64,000 bases of DNA. Source: Luidia sarsii (Eukaryota > Echinodermata > Asteroidea > Paxillosida > Luidiidae). The stretch is from contig OX465103.1 in NCBI GenBank assembly GCA_949987565.1, positions 2,921,511 through 2,985,510 on the forward strand, given 5' to 3'. The notes beneath the pieces are model-generated. The model worked only from the letters and a program-made list of their open reading frames with translations, did no database searches and had not been told where the DNA came from. Below, one piece after another: positions 22,801 through 33,560 of the stretch (position 1 is the stretch's first letter; every line of letters begins with the position of its first letter). The position numbers and the translations under genes were made by a program.

Positions 22801-25800
22801 ATCACGCCTCCTTCCCGTCAGCTGCAAACAGTATTTAGAAATAAAATTAGGCCACTGTGGGTCTCATTTTAAACATTAATTACCCGGTAGGCTTTAAGTT
22901 CACACTCTTGGATTGTGTGCAAAATATGCATGTATACGAGTCCAACAAAGTATTAAGCCAACTACTGTATGTAATTTGTGGACAGTTTGTGGCGACACCA
23001 TGAACCATGGTACATGTACATGTACATAAGTTATCCCCTTAGAGGTGGAGTGTGGCTCTGAAAAGAGCCGGTAACTCAAATGTTCACTTCCATGTCACAC
23101 TACTGTATCATGTGCCAACCTGGTGAAATGACTCATACTGGCCGGCTCTTTTTAGAGCCACACTCCATCTGCAAAGTTTCCACCTTGTACTTCCACCATG
23201 CATGCAAAGTCTCAGAATCTTACTGTAAATTACCGATACATTTATGTACAATGTACATGTACATGTGTGTACAGTTGTGCGGGTAAGTGTGCATGTGCAT
23301 GTACATACGTACACGTACAGTACAAGTACGTGAACATGTACTGTACATGTACGTGTAAGGATATGTGTACGTGTATGTGTAGACGTTATACATGTACATG
23401 TATACCGGTACATGTAGCGTCCTATCTATATTGTACCGGTACACTGCATGAATAAAGAGCTCATTTCTATTACAAGATTAGGCAAACACTGGTCTCTCAG
23501 GTTTATTTATTTTAAGTTCATTGCCCTGTGTTGTTTCTGCATATATTCAGATCAGACCACAGTGCCCTTTAAGACAAAGTCACTGTCCATACTATCAAGT
23601 CTTTGGGAAGGTTCCGGTAGATGCTGTATGTATACCGTTATGTGTACATACATGTAGTGTACACATGGACCTTTCTCAGCACTTCAGGTGGTACAGTACT
23701 GCAGATGTCATTCTCATTGAAAGAAATGAAACATTTTGCCTTTCAGAAAGCTCCTTCTACATGTAGTATTGGAACGTCATCCCCTCTAAATTTATGTGAA
23801 ATTAAAATCTTAAAATTTAGTGGGCCTGACGTTTCGATCCTAGCAGGACCTTTCTCAGACTCAAAGGCAGAGAAATTAAATCTTAAAATTTAGTGGGCCT
23901 GACGTTTCGATCCTAGCAGGACCTTTCTCAAAGGCAGAGTGACAAGCTTGTCACTCTGCCTTTGAGAAAGATCCTGCTACTGGTAATTTTAGTCAGTAAG
24001 CAGTTTGCAACATGTTTGTATCTCATCACTTTGAAATTAAATCTTATCGGTTCTGGGGAAATTGACTCATACATACATGTACGGTGTACTTGGTTTTTTG
24101 ACATCCAAAACTTCTGTTTTTGACAGAAAGGTGTTACTTACAATATTTGATATTATTAAAAAATGTAGGGCCTAGTGTGGTATTAGCGGGAGTTCAGACT
24201 TCTATTCAGTGCATGTTCAAAACAATTTGTATGAAACCAACTTTATACCCAGTTTACCCAAATATTTCCTGGCATTTGAACTTGACCTTTCAAGAGACGG
24301 ACAAATCAATATCTCCTTTCTTCTGTCTTGATTTTAATACCGAGAGCCATTTATATCTAATATACATGTACACAATGTACTGTACATGTAAAAAAAAAAT
24401 CAAATTAGGCCCCTACATGTATTTTGCTTATGAATATCATGATATGAGATGCAGTGAACCAGTGAATTGGTCCATGGCTGTGCAAAGTTACTTTGGTGGG
24501 CTATACATGTAGTTCACTAACTGCGTATGTACGCTTAATAAAAGTACAGTATGTACAATTTTGTAATGTACAATGTACTGTACATCATACAGTAGGCCTA
24601 CATTGTACATAAGTATATATATGCCCTTATAGTTATACTCATGTACATGTACATGTACATGTACTGTAAAAAAAAAAAAATGCTACATGTACACACTGTA
24701 CATGTACATGTACTGAAACATATGATACGTATCCCGGTACATCATGTACATGTACATGTACATTTTGTACATGTACATGTACGTACTGTACGTGCACTAC
24801 TGCACTGACACATTCAGCATCACAGAGAAACAGATTGCATATTGGCTGACTCATGTGACTACCCCCGGTATCATGAATACTGATACTGTACTAGTGCGTC
24901 TACGTCACCATTCTCTGTTATATAATTCAATAGATCCAAGTGGATAAGCCCAGAGAAGACTAGGCCAAATAGAATAGAATAGGCCCACTAAATTATTGTT
25001 CTTAAGAACAATAATTTAGTGGGCCTGACGTTTCAAAGGCAGAGAAAGGTCCTGCTAGGATCGAAACGTCAGGCCCACTAAATTTTAAGATTTGCACTTT
25101 GGTAATTTTAGTCAGTAAGCAGTTTGCAACATTTTTGTATATCACTTTAAGAACAATAATTCTCAAATGAAATGGCATGTAGTAAAAAAGGAAAATCCTA
25201 CTTAAGTAAGATTGGGTAGGCTTAAATAATACAAATACAGCTCCATTACAAAGAAGTGTGAGTTGTCCTTATAGAAAGCTAACAATGCAATATTGAACTG
25301 CACCGTTCTTAGATGTTAAGGTGATATACAAAAATGTTGCAAACTGCTTACTGACTAAATTTACCAAAATGTAAATCTTAAAATTTAGTGGGCCTGACGT
25401 TTCGATCCTAGCAGGACCTTTCTCAAAGGCGTATCCCGGTACATGTACATGTATATGCCCAGAGAAGAATAGGCCAAATAGAATTCAATTAAGAACTTAA
25501 ATTTAGTGGGCCTGACGTTTCGATCCTAGCAGGACCTTTCTCTGCCTTTGAGAAAGGTCCTGCTAGGATCGAAACGTCAGGCCCACTAAATTTTAAGTTC
25601 TTAGATCTGTTGATTAAAAAAAATTAGTTTCCTATCCGGAACTTGCAGGGAATACCGTAATGGTGTTTTGGGGGCAATGCCGATTAAAGCTTTTGATTTG
25701 AAAACCTTCTGGTGTCCCTGAACACTGTCATATCAATACCGATAGGCGCATTGCACATTGAGTGATTACATGAAGAGACTAGAGTGTATTACCGAAATGG

Positions 25801-27076
25801 TGAGCGTGGGTGGGTCATAAACTGAAAACTGTCTGTCCACAGATTACCGTGTTTTTCTGTCTGTTATTTTGAGGTTATTGACTGTTTGAGTCTTGTGAGA
25901 GGAATCCGAGACAAAATATTTTCTTTGATCTTTCCCCCTCTTCTCACTAATCCCTACCCTACTCCTTGCCCTTCTCTTTGATCTTTCCCCCTCTTCTCAC
26001 TAATCCCTACCCTACTCCTTGCCCTTCCCTTTGATCTCTCCCTACCAGCTTCACTCTTTGTCCTTTGTCTCTCATCCGTGTCCTATTCGCTCTCTCCCCC
26101 CTTCCTTCGTGTACATGTATCTGTTTTGTCCTTGTCACTCTGCCTTTGAGAAAGGTCCTGCTAGGATCGAAACGTCAGGCCCACTAAATTTTAAGATTTA
26201 CATTTTGGTAATTTTAGTCAGTAAGCAGTTTGCAACATTTTTGTAATCACAAAATATTTTCAGCGCGTTTTGGACATTTTGATAAGTCTCGGCATTTAGA
26301 ATTGACAGACTGAGAGTGCTTGCTAAGATGCTCTCACGAAGGCCTCTCAGCAAATACAGAAAATGGTGAGCTGCAAGATTTGATCCGTCCAAGCCAGTCT
26401 AGTCAGTGAGCAAACCTGCTGGTCACCAATTTGCTTTTCTTTGAGTGATATACACATACAAACATGTTTACCAACTCAAGTCAAAACAAGCCAAAGGCAG
26501 AACTCGGACATCCAGACGGCCTGATGTTTGGTTCCTTCCTCCTAGCAGGATTGGCTCTGAGAAATGGCTCCTTTGATGTAATATTTGATGCAAAACTGCA
26601 AGTCCAGACTGGTGGAAATACTAATTGGAAGGTTTGCGGTGACACCATGTAGCACTTCTCTTCTGAGACGGAGTGTGGTTCTGAAAAGAGCCGGTAACTC
26701 TATTACCGGCTCTTTACAGAGCCACACTCCTCCTTGAAAGAGAAGCGCTTTGAACATGATGTCACCACAAACCTTCCAATTACTGCAATTCCACTTACCG
26801 GGTACTGGCACATATATTTTATTTTATTTTTGTCTTGGAGTGATACGCAAAACTGCTAACTGACCGAAATGCACATTTTGAAAAATATAAAGGGCCTGCA
26901 GTTTAGAACTTTTCTCAAAGGCATAAATTTAGATGAATTTAAATTGGATCATTATTAGTCATTTGTTTTTTTTGTTTTTTCCTCCTTGGGTTTCCTCCTT
27001 GCAGCCGTTGCCCACGACAACCGCCGTTGCCGAGATACCAAAGTTGCGATTCTCCCCCGATACCGTGGACGTCTAA
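16814..27076 (+). CDS. C3orf18: C3orf18-like single-pass type I membrane protein
   Basis: Three exons: 16814-17481, 18902-19028, 27005-27076, giving about 288 residues with agreeing phases. A signal peptide is visible from Met-19 ('MWGVVLLLAVAAVGPGCAQE'), then a Ser/Thr/Ala/Pro-rich, probably heavily O-glycosylated ectodomain of about 170 residues, a membrane span 'VALYLLLPVVIIAAVAVLVM' and a basic stop-transfer CLRKRIR. The cytoplasmic part 'LDKLRHQLLPLYNFDP' followed by an acidic DWETELL segment closely matches what I recall of human C3orf18 (LEKLRHQLMPMYNFDP), whose function is unknown. The last exon (IPKLRFSPDTVDV, stop at 27074) is less certain because it is short and 8 kb away, though phase and acceptor fit. 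HEMK1 is the divergent neighbour, as in human. The ectodomain is much longer than in human. Confidence 0.85.
17895..17990. mobile_element. Family A remnant in C3orf18-like intron 1
   Basis: Inverted pair 'ggacctttctcaaagcc' and 'gagaaaggtcctgctaggat' followed by 'cgaaacatcaggtcc'. Ends are unclear and no target duplication was found. Confidence 0.65.
18160..18342 (+). mobile_element. Family C element, copy 2 (183 bp, exact 9-bp TSD)
   Basis: Ends 'cgcagtggctgttgttacgg' and its complement '...acagccactgcg', flanked by tttgtgtaa at 18151-18159 and 18343-18351. Lies in intron 1 of the C3orf18-like gene. Confidence 0.93.
18420..18890. repeat. Three diverged tandem copies, about 150-bp unit
   Basis: The phrases 'gaaggttgac', 'tcctcatttc', 'agaatttcttgtgta' and 'actccttggttgccatag' recur three times. 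The third copy ends in 'ggttgtcatag', which is the acceptor of exon 2 (18901/18902), so the repeated unit contains copies of that 3' splice site ('ttggttgccatag' near 18580 and 18730) without the exon. Confidence 0.7.
19088..19245. repeat. TACATG-type simple repeat
   Basis: Self-complementary runs of 'acatgtacatgtacatg' mixed with 'acagtgtactgtac'. Similar tracts occur at 23240-23415, 24590-24800 and 29030-29056. Long open frames here are by-products of the repeat. Confidence 0.9.
19555..19790. mobile_element. Family G foldback element
   Basis: The outer arms are 'agcccggcttaggctcaggc' and the inverted 'gaagcctaagccgggttttg' with 'aaagggcc' at the edge. Related copies or parts lie at 36600-36735, 56545-57190, 59460-59535 and 62660-62740. 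No target duplication could be fixed. Confidence 0.65.
20220..20475. repeat. CGATAT-rich repeat
   Basis: Dense 'atatcgatatt' motifs ending in 'gcgccgatatatcgatattt' and 'caaaaacccgatattg'. A second copy of that end lies at about 44480-44545, so it is a dispersed repeat, not only local low complexity. Confidence 0.65.
20840..21500. mobile_element. tRNA-headed SINE family D, several pieces
   Basis: Fragments carrying 'cagtgctttgcccgatt', 'caggcagctt', 'gggcaaaccctcattgaa' and 'gacgcaaaacat' in both orientations. The better copy at 46500-46790 shows the tRNA-like head. The pieces here are diverged and probably more than one insertion. Confidence 0.6.
23042..23175. mobile_element. Family F foldback element
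   Basis: Arms 'ggagtgtggctctgaaaaga'-gccgg and ccggc-'tctttttagagccacactcc'. It shares the arm with 26620-26787 and 43395-43470. Confidence 0.7.
23240..23415. repeat. TACATG/TACGTG simple repeat
   Basis: Alternating 'tacatgtacatg', 'gtacgtgtatgtg' and similar segments without unit order. It lies in intron 2 of the C3orf18-like gene. Non-coding. Confidence 0.85.
23803..24034. mobile_element. Family A element, tandem core
   Basis: The core 'gggcctgacgtttcgatcct' occurs twice in tandem and then inverted, ending with 'gtcagtaagcagtttgcaac'. Flanks 'gaaattaaaatctta' and 'gaaattaaatctta' form an approximate 13-15 bp duplication. Confidence 0.8.
25017..25148 (-). mobile_element. Family A element with exact 13-bp TSD
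   Basis: 132 bp flanked by aagaacaataatt at 25004-25016 and 25149-25161. The right end is 'gcaacatttttgtatatcac', the reverse of the family's left terminus; the left end starts at the 'tagtgggcctgacg' core. Confidence 0.9.
25318..25597 (+). mobile_element. Family A element, composite
   Basis: Begins 'aaggtgatatacaaaaatgt' and ends '...cccactaaattttaa', flanked by gttcttagatgtt and gttcttagatctg (about 10-11 of 13 bases). It contains two palindromic cores separated by a TACATG run. Confidence 0.8.
25924..26248 (-). mobile_element. Family A element, long form, exact 13-bp TSD
   Basis: 325 bp flanked by acaaaatattttc at 25911-25923 and 26249-26261. On the minus strand it reads terminus 'gattacaaaaatgttgc', core, 'gacaaggacaaaacagatac', then two copies of a 50-bp purine-rich unit 'aaagatcaaagagaagggca'. 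In this copy the far end is truncated within that unit. Confidence 0.93.
26620..26787. mobile_element. Family F foldback element, best copy
   Basis: 168 bp from 'aattggaaggtttgcggtga' to its complement '...tcaccacaaaccttccaatt', with the inner hairpin 'gaaaagagccggtaactc' and 'ttaccggctctttacagagc'. No clear target duplication. Confidence 0.8.
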
Positions 27077-29049
27077 TAAGCAGCCCTCCAGACTGAAAGC
27101 AGCAACTGCAGCTCATTTCATTACAGAAGCCAAAACCCAAAAAAATCCATCATTTTCAGATGACAACCTTTCTGTGGTCCTACCCCCACCCTCCCCTCAT
27201 GTCCAGTACTACTACTAAGTACTACTAAGGAAGGATTCTTTTTCCAAAAAAAAAAAAAAGTAAAAATATGTTTGCATGTCGGTCCATTATTTGTCCAATT
27301 GTGTGGCGTCTTAATTTCTCTAATGGCCAAGTTTTGGCCCAAACATTTTGTGATGTTTGATTCAGTTCACACAGACCCCCAAAAAATGTGGACTTGCCTG
27401 ATATGCATTAATTCAAATGGCCAATAACAAAATAAAAAGGCGAAGGAAATTTAAGAATGTTTTCATCATAAAGTGCAGAATTTTTTGCCGCTGCATTTGT
27501 GTTTACAATTTTTAATTTCGGAATGTGGCCGGCCTGATTTACATATTTCACTGGCTCTAGGCCAGCGGGCACAGCATTTAGTATCAAGCTCTGAGTTGGA
27601 AGCAATTTTTTTTTTTTTTTTTTTAGAGGGCAGCTGTGATTCGACTATAGGCTTAACAGGCGAACACGACCCCACAAAATTGAAGGAGGGGGAGACTGAT
27701 TGCGGATAGCCTGCGTTCTTGGGAGTGACTCACGCGGCCCAAGATTTTGTCGGCTTATCGTCCCATTCATCTATGGAAGACGCGATCAGATTGTGATAAA
27801 TTCTTGGGAGTTTTTTATTTGGGGGCGAGAGGGGAAGGGGGGTGGGGGTTGAAGGTTCCCTGTCCGTGGCGTCACCTAGAATATGGAAAACATGAGATGA
27901 CCCACCTCGCTACCCTGAGGAACTATCTCAGGTTCATTTGTCTCCCAAAACTCGCCACCCCGGGGAGGGAGGGTGGGTTGCCGGGGGGGGGGGGAAAGGG
28001 TCAAAATCACGCTACAAAAAAAAATACCACAAAAGCAATGACACTTTGGGATACAATGCTCGTGTGTATTAAAAAGTGCAAAAGATTTCTACCAGACTCC
28101 AAGTGCAGACCATTACGCCGCTTTGAACTCATCTCTCTGTCCAATTTGTTAGCTGGGGAGCATCAAGCTGGCATGTCCATGATACCATACATATGTATAT
28201 CGGTAAACAAATTCATATTTAGCCAAATGATAAACTCTATAAAACTCCAGGTAAAAAAAAAAACCTGCTCCACTCCGAAGTGGTTAATTAAAGATGCGAT
28301 TAAAGACAGCTGGGTTGAAAGAGGGGGGGGGCCTTCTGGTAGGCCGGACTACTTGTAGATTGTAAACAGAGATAACCCTTTCAGAAAGGCTGCCGGACTT
28401 TTGTGCAAACAATGCCCAAAGTTCCTTCAGTAACCGACATTCATGTCACACGCACGAAGGATTCTTTCATTCTGTACCACTGTCAAAGGCGGACAAGGGG
28501 ATGATTTAAGTTTGTAGTGAGCAACTACACTCCCCTCTTACTTAAAACTCTGACCGTGCATCGCACGTGCATGTATGATTGGATATACTTGAACAATGTA
28601 CATGTACCCCTCAAGTTAGACCCACTCTCTTCCCATTAATCACACAGTGAGATATTGAGGAATAGCTCGAATGGCTCTGGAAGTCTGCAAGATAATTTTT
28701 CTTGAGCGGCATTCACAGCGTGGCATGCTGCAGTCAATCACCAATGCGAACAAGATAAAAAAAATAATTAATTGCATGTTGGTACATACGTACATGTATG
28801 CTGGTACAAGTTTTGAGTTAAAGGGATACGATCTGGTAAAAAAAAAGGCCAATGAATGACAGTGTAGGGTAGAAAGATAGCAGTTTTGTGCTATGAAGTA
28901 TGAACACCATATTTTGAGATGTTGCCTTTTTGAAGAGGCATCATAGATGTGTTACGATTTTGTATCGAGGAGATTGGACAAAAACTGAAGAATAAGCCCT
29001 ACTGCACGATTGAAAAGCCTTCTTGATGTACATGTACATGTACATGTAC

Positions 29050-29310
29050 ATGTACATTCTCCTCGGCGCAAAATCATGTTATATCCATGATGCAACGCGG
29101 TACCTGCCGCTATACAGATTCAAATCCACCACATGACCTCGATCCGGTCAGTGCTCTCGTGCTTAAAACGCCTGCACCAGGCAGCAGGAGTCGAGGTTGC
29201 AAATCCCGCCCGAGCTGCCTGAATGTTTCCTGCAGGCAGTCGGGGCAGCACCGAGCAAACAGTGTGTTAATTACACATCGAGAAGGGCAAAGCCTTTTTG
29301 AAGGAAGAAA
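29050..29310 (+). mobile_element. tRNA-headed SINE family D copy
   Basis: Contains 'caaatccaccacatgacctc', a degraded A-box region 'agtgctcgtgcttaaaacgc', 'gtcgaggttgcaaatcccgc' (B-box remnant), 'gagctgcctgaatg' and the tail 'gagaagggcaaagcc'. It follows the same order as the copy at 46500-46790. Confidence 0.65.
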
Positions 29311-30609
29311 CATCATTCTGAAAAGGAAAAAAAAAATGGAAATACACAACAGGCCTTCAAGTAATGCTAATCATCATTATGAAAGTATGCGAGCATGTCA
29401 GCAATTTTTCTATTGACCACGAGTTTTTTTTCGGTGGAGTTTGGTGGATTTTGACGGATTCTTGAAGATCACTGGATGTGCCCCTGTTGGATCTTTGAAG
29501 ATTCTCGCTGCAAATTGGAAGAAAGTAAAATATGACAGTGACAGGAGTCACAGGACAAAACAAGAATTCATGAATGAATTGCATGCTTATTGATATGTAT
29601 AAAATCTTCCAGTACCAAAATGAGTGTAAATATTAATATATTTCATGCTTTGGAGAATATAATTCTCCACAAAAATATTATTTGGCAAAGAGTTTAGACC
29701 GTTTTATTTTTTCAGTCATTTATTTTAATGATTTTTGAGCATAGAAATGTAAAGCTGGCTTGCATTAGTCTTCTACCCAGGCTGACAGTACTCCTTGCCC
29801 AAGTGGTTTGAGACGACGAAGGAGTTCTGAGTGCATCATACACTGCACAAACCACTCCATAAATCACACTCTGCCCAAATGCTAATGCCATTCATGTTTG
29901 TACAGCATGTGTATAATATGTCGGTGCAATATAAATCAGCCCTTAGACTGTAATGTGTGTGTGGTTTAGAGCAAGGCTCCTTTGTGTTGTGTGATGACTG
30001 TGCCTGTCTCTCACGTTTTATCTATCTTTCTAGTAATCTACGAAGAAAAACAAATATCTGTACTAGAAATTCTACTTTCTCTGTACGGTAGTACTATAAA
30101 AGAGAGAAAGTAATTTATGTTTCTAAAAATCTACTTTTTTCTCTTTTTCTTTTGGGGGCGATATTGAAAATTTGAAATGTGATCTCTGTTATCTTTGGAA
30201 CTTATTTGATATCGAAGACTCCCGGTTATTGTAAATACACCCCAAAAATATAAAGTGAATAATCTGAAATGTCTAGGAACGGTAGGCTTACTTTCAGTAT
30301 GTTATGAGTTGATGATTAAAAAAGTATTGAATTTGGAGGAAAAAAATGTGCGTGCAATATCTGACATCAATAAGGATCATGTTTTTTTTTGGGGGGGGGG
30401 TAGGAATCCCTGCCATTTTCTGGGTTTTTTTTAACCTGCTAGCTGAGCAGCGCTTGATTTAATTAGTTTAATCAACAACCTCTCATGCTTTCCCCCATGA
30501 CTAGAAGTTTGGTTTTCATTGCTCTTCAATGATAGAATTTATCAATTAAACCAACTCCCTCATCAGATTGCATTATTTTGTTTTGTTTGAAAAATGATTT
30601 TGTAAAAAT

Positions 30610-30800
30610 AGCAAAGACAACTTTGACTGGGCCGGGATAATTGAACCCAAGACCTCTGATTTTACGTACCAGCGTACTAGCGCTCTTACCATCTGAGCTG
30701 TCCAACCCTTAGATTGTGGCCTTCCCAAATAATCAACTAGTCTCTGCCAGGATGTGGGCGCTAGTCAGAGGCATAAACTGCTGTATATCTCCAGGGATCA
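30610..30800 (-). mobile_element. tRNA-headed SINE family E copy
   Basis: On the minus strand: 'gactagttgatta', 'tggacagctcagatggtaag' (A box), 'agaggtcttgggttcaatta' (B box), then 'tcccggcccagtcaaa'. A functional tRNA is excluded because the arms do not pair as a cloverleaf and the anticodon region is longer than in tRNA. Confidence 0.7.
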
Positions 30801-32810
30801 TGCCCCGTTACCATTCAGATGCAAATGCTGTAAACCTGGCTACAGCAGCCAGGGGATTACACAAAGTGGATGCAGCTTTTCAAATTTAAGTCGAACAAAG
30901 GAAAACAAATATTATCGAGTGCTTTGCTTTTCAGTGCTGGAAAGTACATTAAGAACTTTGCGAAATTTCATGGAAATTTTTTCCCCGATTTCTGGCTCCT
31001 AACTGCGTGTTCTCTGTGGCTCTTATAAATAACAAAATGTCGAGGAACTTGCAAAGTTATAATGACGCTACCAGGAACTGTGTTCAGCCATGGCTGAAAA
31101 GCAATATGCCTATCTGATTGATGCAAAAACACTATAGGGAGATGATTGCCCGACAGTGTTGATTTGACGTCAGAGTAGGGCAGACCCGAGTGAAATCGAT
31201 ACCCCAGATGTAAAGTGTGAGGGGTCACCCTCCCTGCTGAAGCCGTTGCTGTCTATTTTCGGGCATCTTCACCAACAGCCAGTCACAATGGCAACATCAG
31301 GGGTCCGTCTCACTCGGTGCGCGGCTTGTAGTGATAAAGGGAGGCTGGAGTTAAATTCTGATGTCTAATTCGGCTGATCGGCTCTGTGTTATCCTTAGCT
31401 CGTGCTTCTTTGTTCGTTAGAATTTGTTTAACTCCCACACGCTCTCTCTCTCAGCTCTGTCCTGAAGGAGAGGGGGAAAAACGAAAATGAAACTGGAAAA
31501 AAAGAGAGCATATTTGTGACAAATATTGCCAGGAATTTGTATGAAGCTTGTGGAGTGTTACCCCGTGAAAGTCCACCAGCCAATGTGTGGTGCAGTTGTT
31601 TTTTTGTTATGGGGTGTTTTTTTTTTACCCTTCTCCGAATCTCATGGACTTGAGCCCCTACCCAGTTGGCAATCTTGAGTCACGAGAAAACTGTAAAAAA
31701 GAAAATGCTAGGGACAGGTGTTTGAGCTCAATAATTGGACTCCGCCGGATTTGACACGGTGGACTGTTCCTTCAGTCGATTGGAATCGGGGCTTCATGGA
31801 GGATCGTCTGAGAATAATTGTGAAGCACAGATACCCTCCCCTATACAAGATACGTACAAATCAATTGATTTGAATAAAATAACAATCCGACCAGTAATCT
31901 CCAATCAGGGAGTTACTTGAGTGTGCATGGATACATATGTTTTTCTTTACAGTTCATTCCTATCAGTCCCCTGGTGATAGTCAACATTTGTGGCAAAAAT
32001 TTCTACAGCAACTCACCGGCAGTTGCACGGAAGAACCCGATTCTGATTTTGTTGAATTGAAAACACATGAATAATTATACAACATGACCCGTGGAAAGAA
32101 TTGGCTTACATCCTCTTAATAAGTATGAAAATGTAATGGAAAAAGGATCAAAGAATTAAATCTAGCTGCCACAGTACTTTTACAGTACAGTAATTTTTAT
32201 TAAAAACTAGTGTGGAAGAATAAAGCCCCCCAAAATGGTAGGTGTGCCTTCCCAAATTCAATTTCTATCCCAAGAATTCTTTGAAATCGGCAAAGTAGTC
32301 TTGCCTGAATATTTTTCAAAGGCGATCACGATTCTGCCAGGCTGGTCAGTTTAAATAGTATCAGTGCACCTTTCTGTGGGCATTTTTATTTTGAAAATTA
32401 ATAACTGAAATGAAATTTGTCCGTTCATTGTAGAGGACTCGTTTGAAAAGTTGAGGGCCTGACATTTCGATCCTAGCAGGACCATTCTGCCTGGTCTGTA
32501 CGTTTGTATTCTGGATTTGATTTTATTTGAAATCAGAACTGGAATATTTGAACATGATAGTCGAATACTTTAACAGATAACCACCTGTGATAGATTGAGG
32601 TATTTTAAATTATATTTAGATATTCAGTACAGATCTGATTGCACGGTGCAGAGCTAAAACAACTGATTTTGTGTGGAAGGGCACAATTAGTTTAACACAC
32701 AAACAACAGCACAAAAGAACACACTTTCAATCATCAGTCCTGCATTTGATGTCAATGATTTTATCATACACGTGCTTTATGAAAAGTTCATTTTCTTAGA
32801 AGCACAAAAT

Positions 32811-32940
32811 TGTTCCTCATCCGTGTCCTATTCACTCTCTTCCCCCTTCCTTCGTGTACATGTATCTGTTTTGTCCTTGTCACTCTGCCTTTGAGAAAGG
32901 TCCTGCTAGGATCGAAACGTCAGGCCCACTTAATTTTTAG
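32811..32940 (-). mobile_element. Family A element with exact 13-bp TSD, both ends truncated
   Basis: 130 bp flanked by agaagcacaaaat at 32798-32810 and 32941-32953. It has the core 'aaggtcctgctaggatcgaa' but lacks the usual 'gtgatatacaaaaatg' terminus, and starts inside the 'ctcatccgtgtcctattc' region. Confidence 0.92.
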
Positions 32941-33177
32941 AGAAGCACAAAATGCCTTAACATCTTTTGCCAACAGAGGGCGCTGTTGTTCTGAGCCAAA
33001 AGTCCTGAAGGTGCTAGCATTATTTTTGTTGGGCCTCCTACTCCATCCATCGTGTCCTCTGTGGTCACTCTTGCTGGTGTTTCACAAAGACACTCTGGAG
33101 AGACAGACTGGTTGGCCTTCATTCAAGGAACGGAGAAAGCTTGACATTCCGTATTCCCATCCTGTGCACGACAACGA

Positions 33178-33560
33178 GTCTGGGTTCTAGACTTTTCTGT
33201 ACGTCCTACGTACACATCACCAAGCTTTGGAACTGAACTCTTATTTCCATGTAGAGGAAGTCAACAAGTCTGGGTGCTAGACTTTTCTGCATGTATTGCA
33301 CACCACCAAGCTTTGGAGCTGGACCCTTTGTTTCCATACAGTGCATGATAACGAGTCTGGGTGCTGGACGTTTCTCTTTGTCCTGCACACCACCAAGCTT
33401 TGGATCTGGACCATTTTGTTTCCATGTCGAGCACGTCAACGAGTCTGGGTGCTAGACTTTGATCTCCATCTTGGGCATGCCACTATGCTGCACTTGGAGC
33501 TGGATCCTCAATTCCATGTCGAGCATGTCAACGGGTCTGGGTGCTAGACTTTCGTCTCCA
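33178..33560. repeat. About 90-bp tandem array just 3' of, and derived from, the CCNQ stop-codon region
   Basis: The phrase 'gtctgggtgctagac' recurs at about 33178, 33268, 33355, 33443 and 33535. On the CCNQ strand each unit reads 'aaagtctagcacccagac', identical to the end of the CCNQ coding sequence (Lys-Val-stop), and most contain a 'gacatgctcgacatgga' echo of the terminal DMYDME codons. The array would lie in the 3' UTR. Confidence 0.85.

Larger units (their letters stand above)
27077..33543. other. Gene-poor region between the C3orf18-like gene and CCNQ
   Basis: About 6.5 kb between two convergent 3' ends. AATAAA at 27431-27436 is a candidate polyadenylation signal for the upstream gene. 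The region holds a SINE D copy (about 29050-29310), a SINE E copy (30610-30800), a family A element (32811-32940) and a 90-bp tandem array (33178-33560). The 203-codon frame at 27747-28358 has no recognisable domain and uneven composition; I do not call it. Confidence 0.65.

Noticed and set aside
27747..28358. 203-codon plus frame in the gene-poor region
   Set aside because: Low-complexity Gly/Trp/Arg start, no motif, no nearby exon partners.
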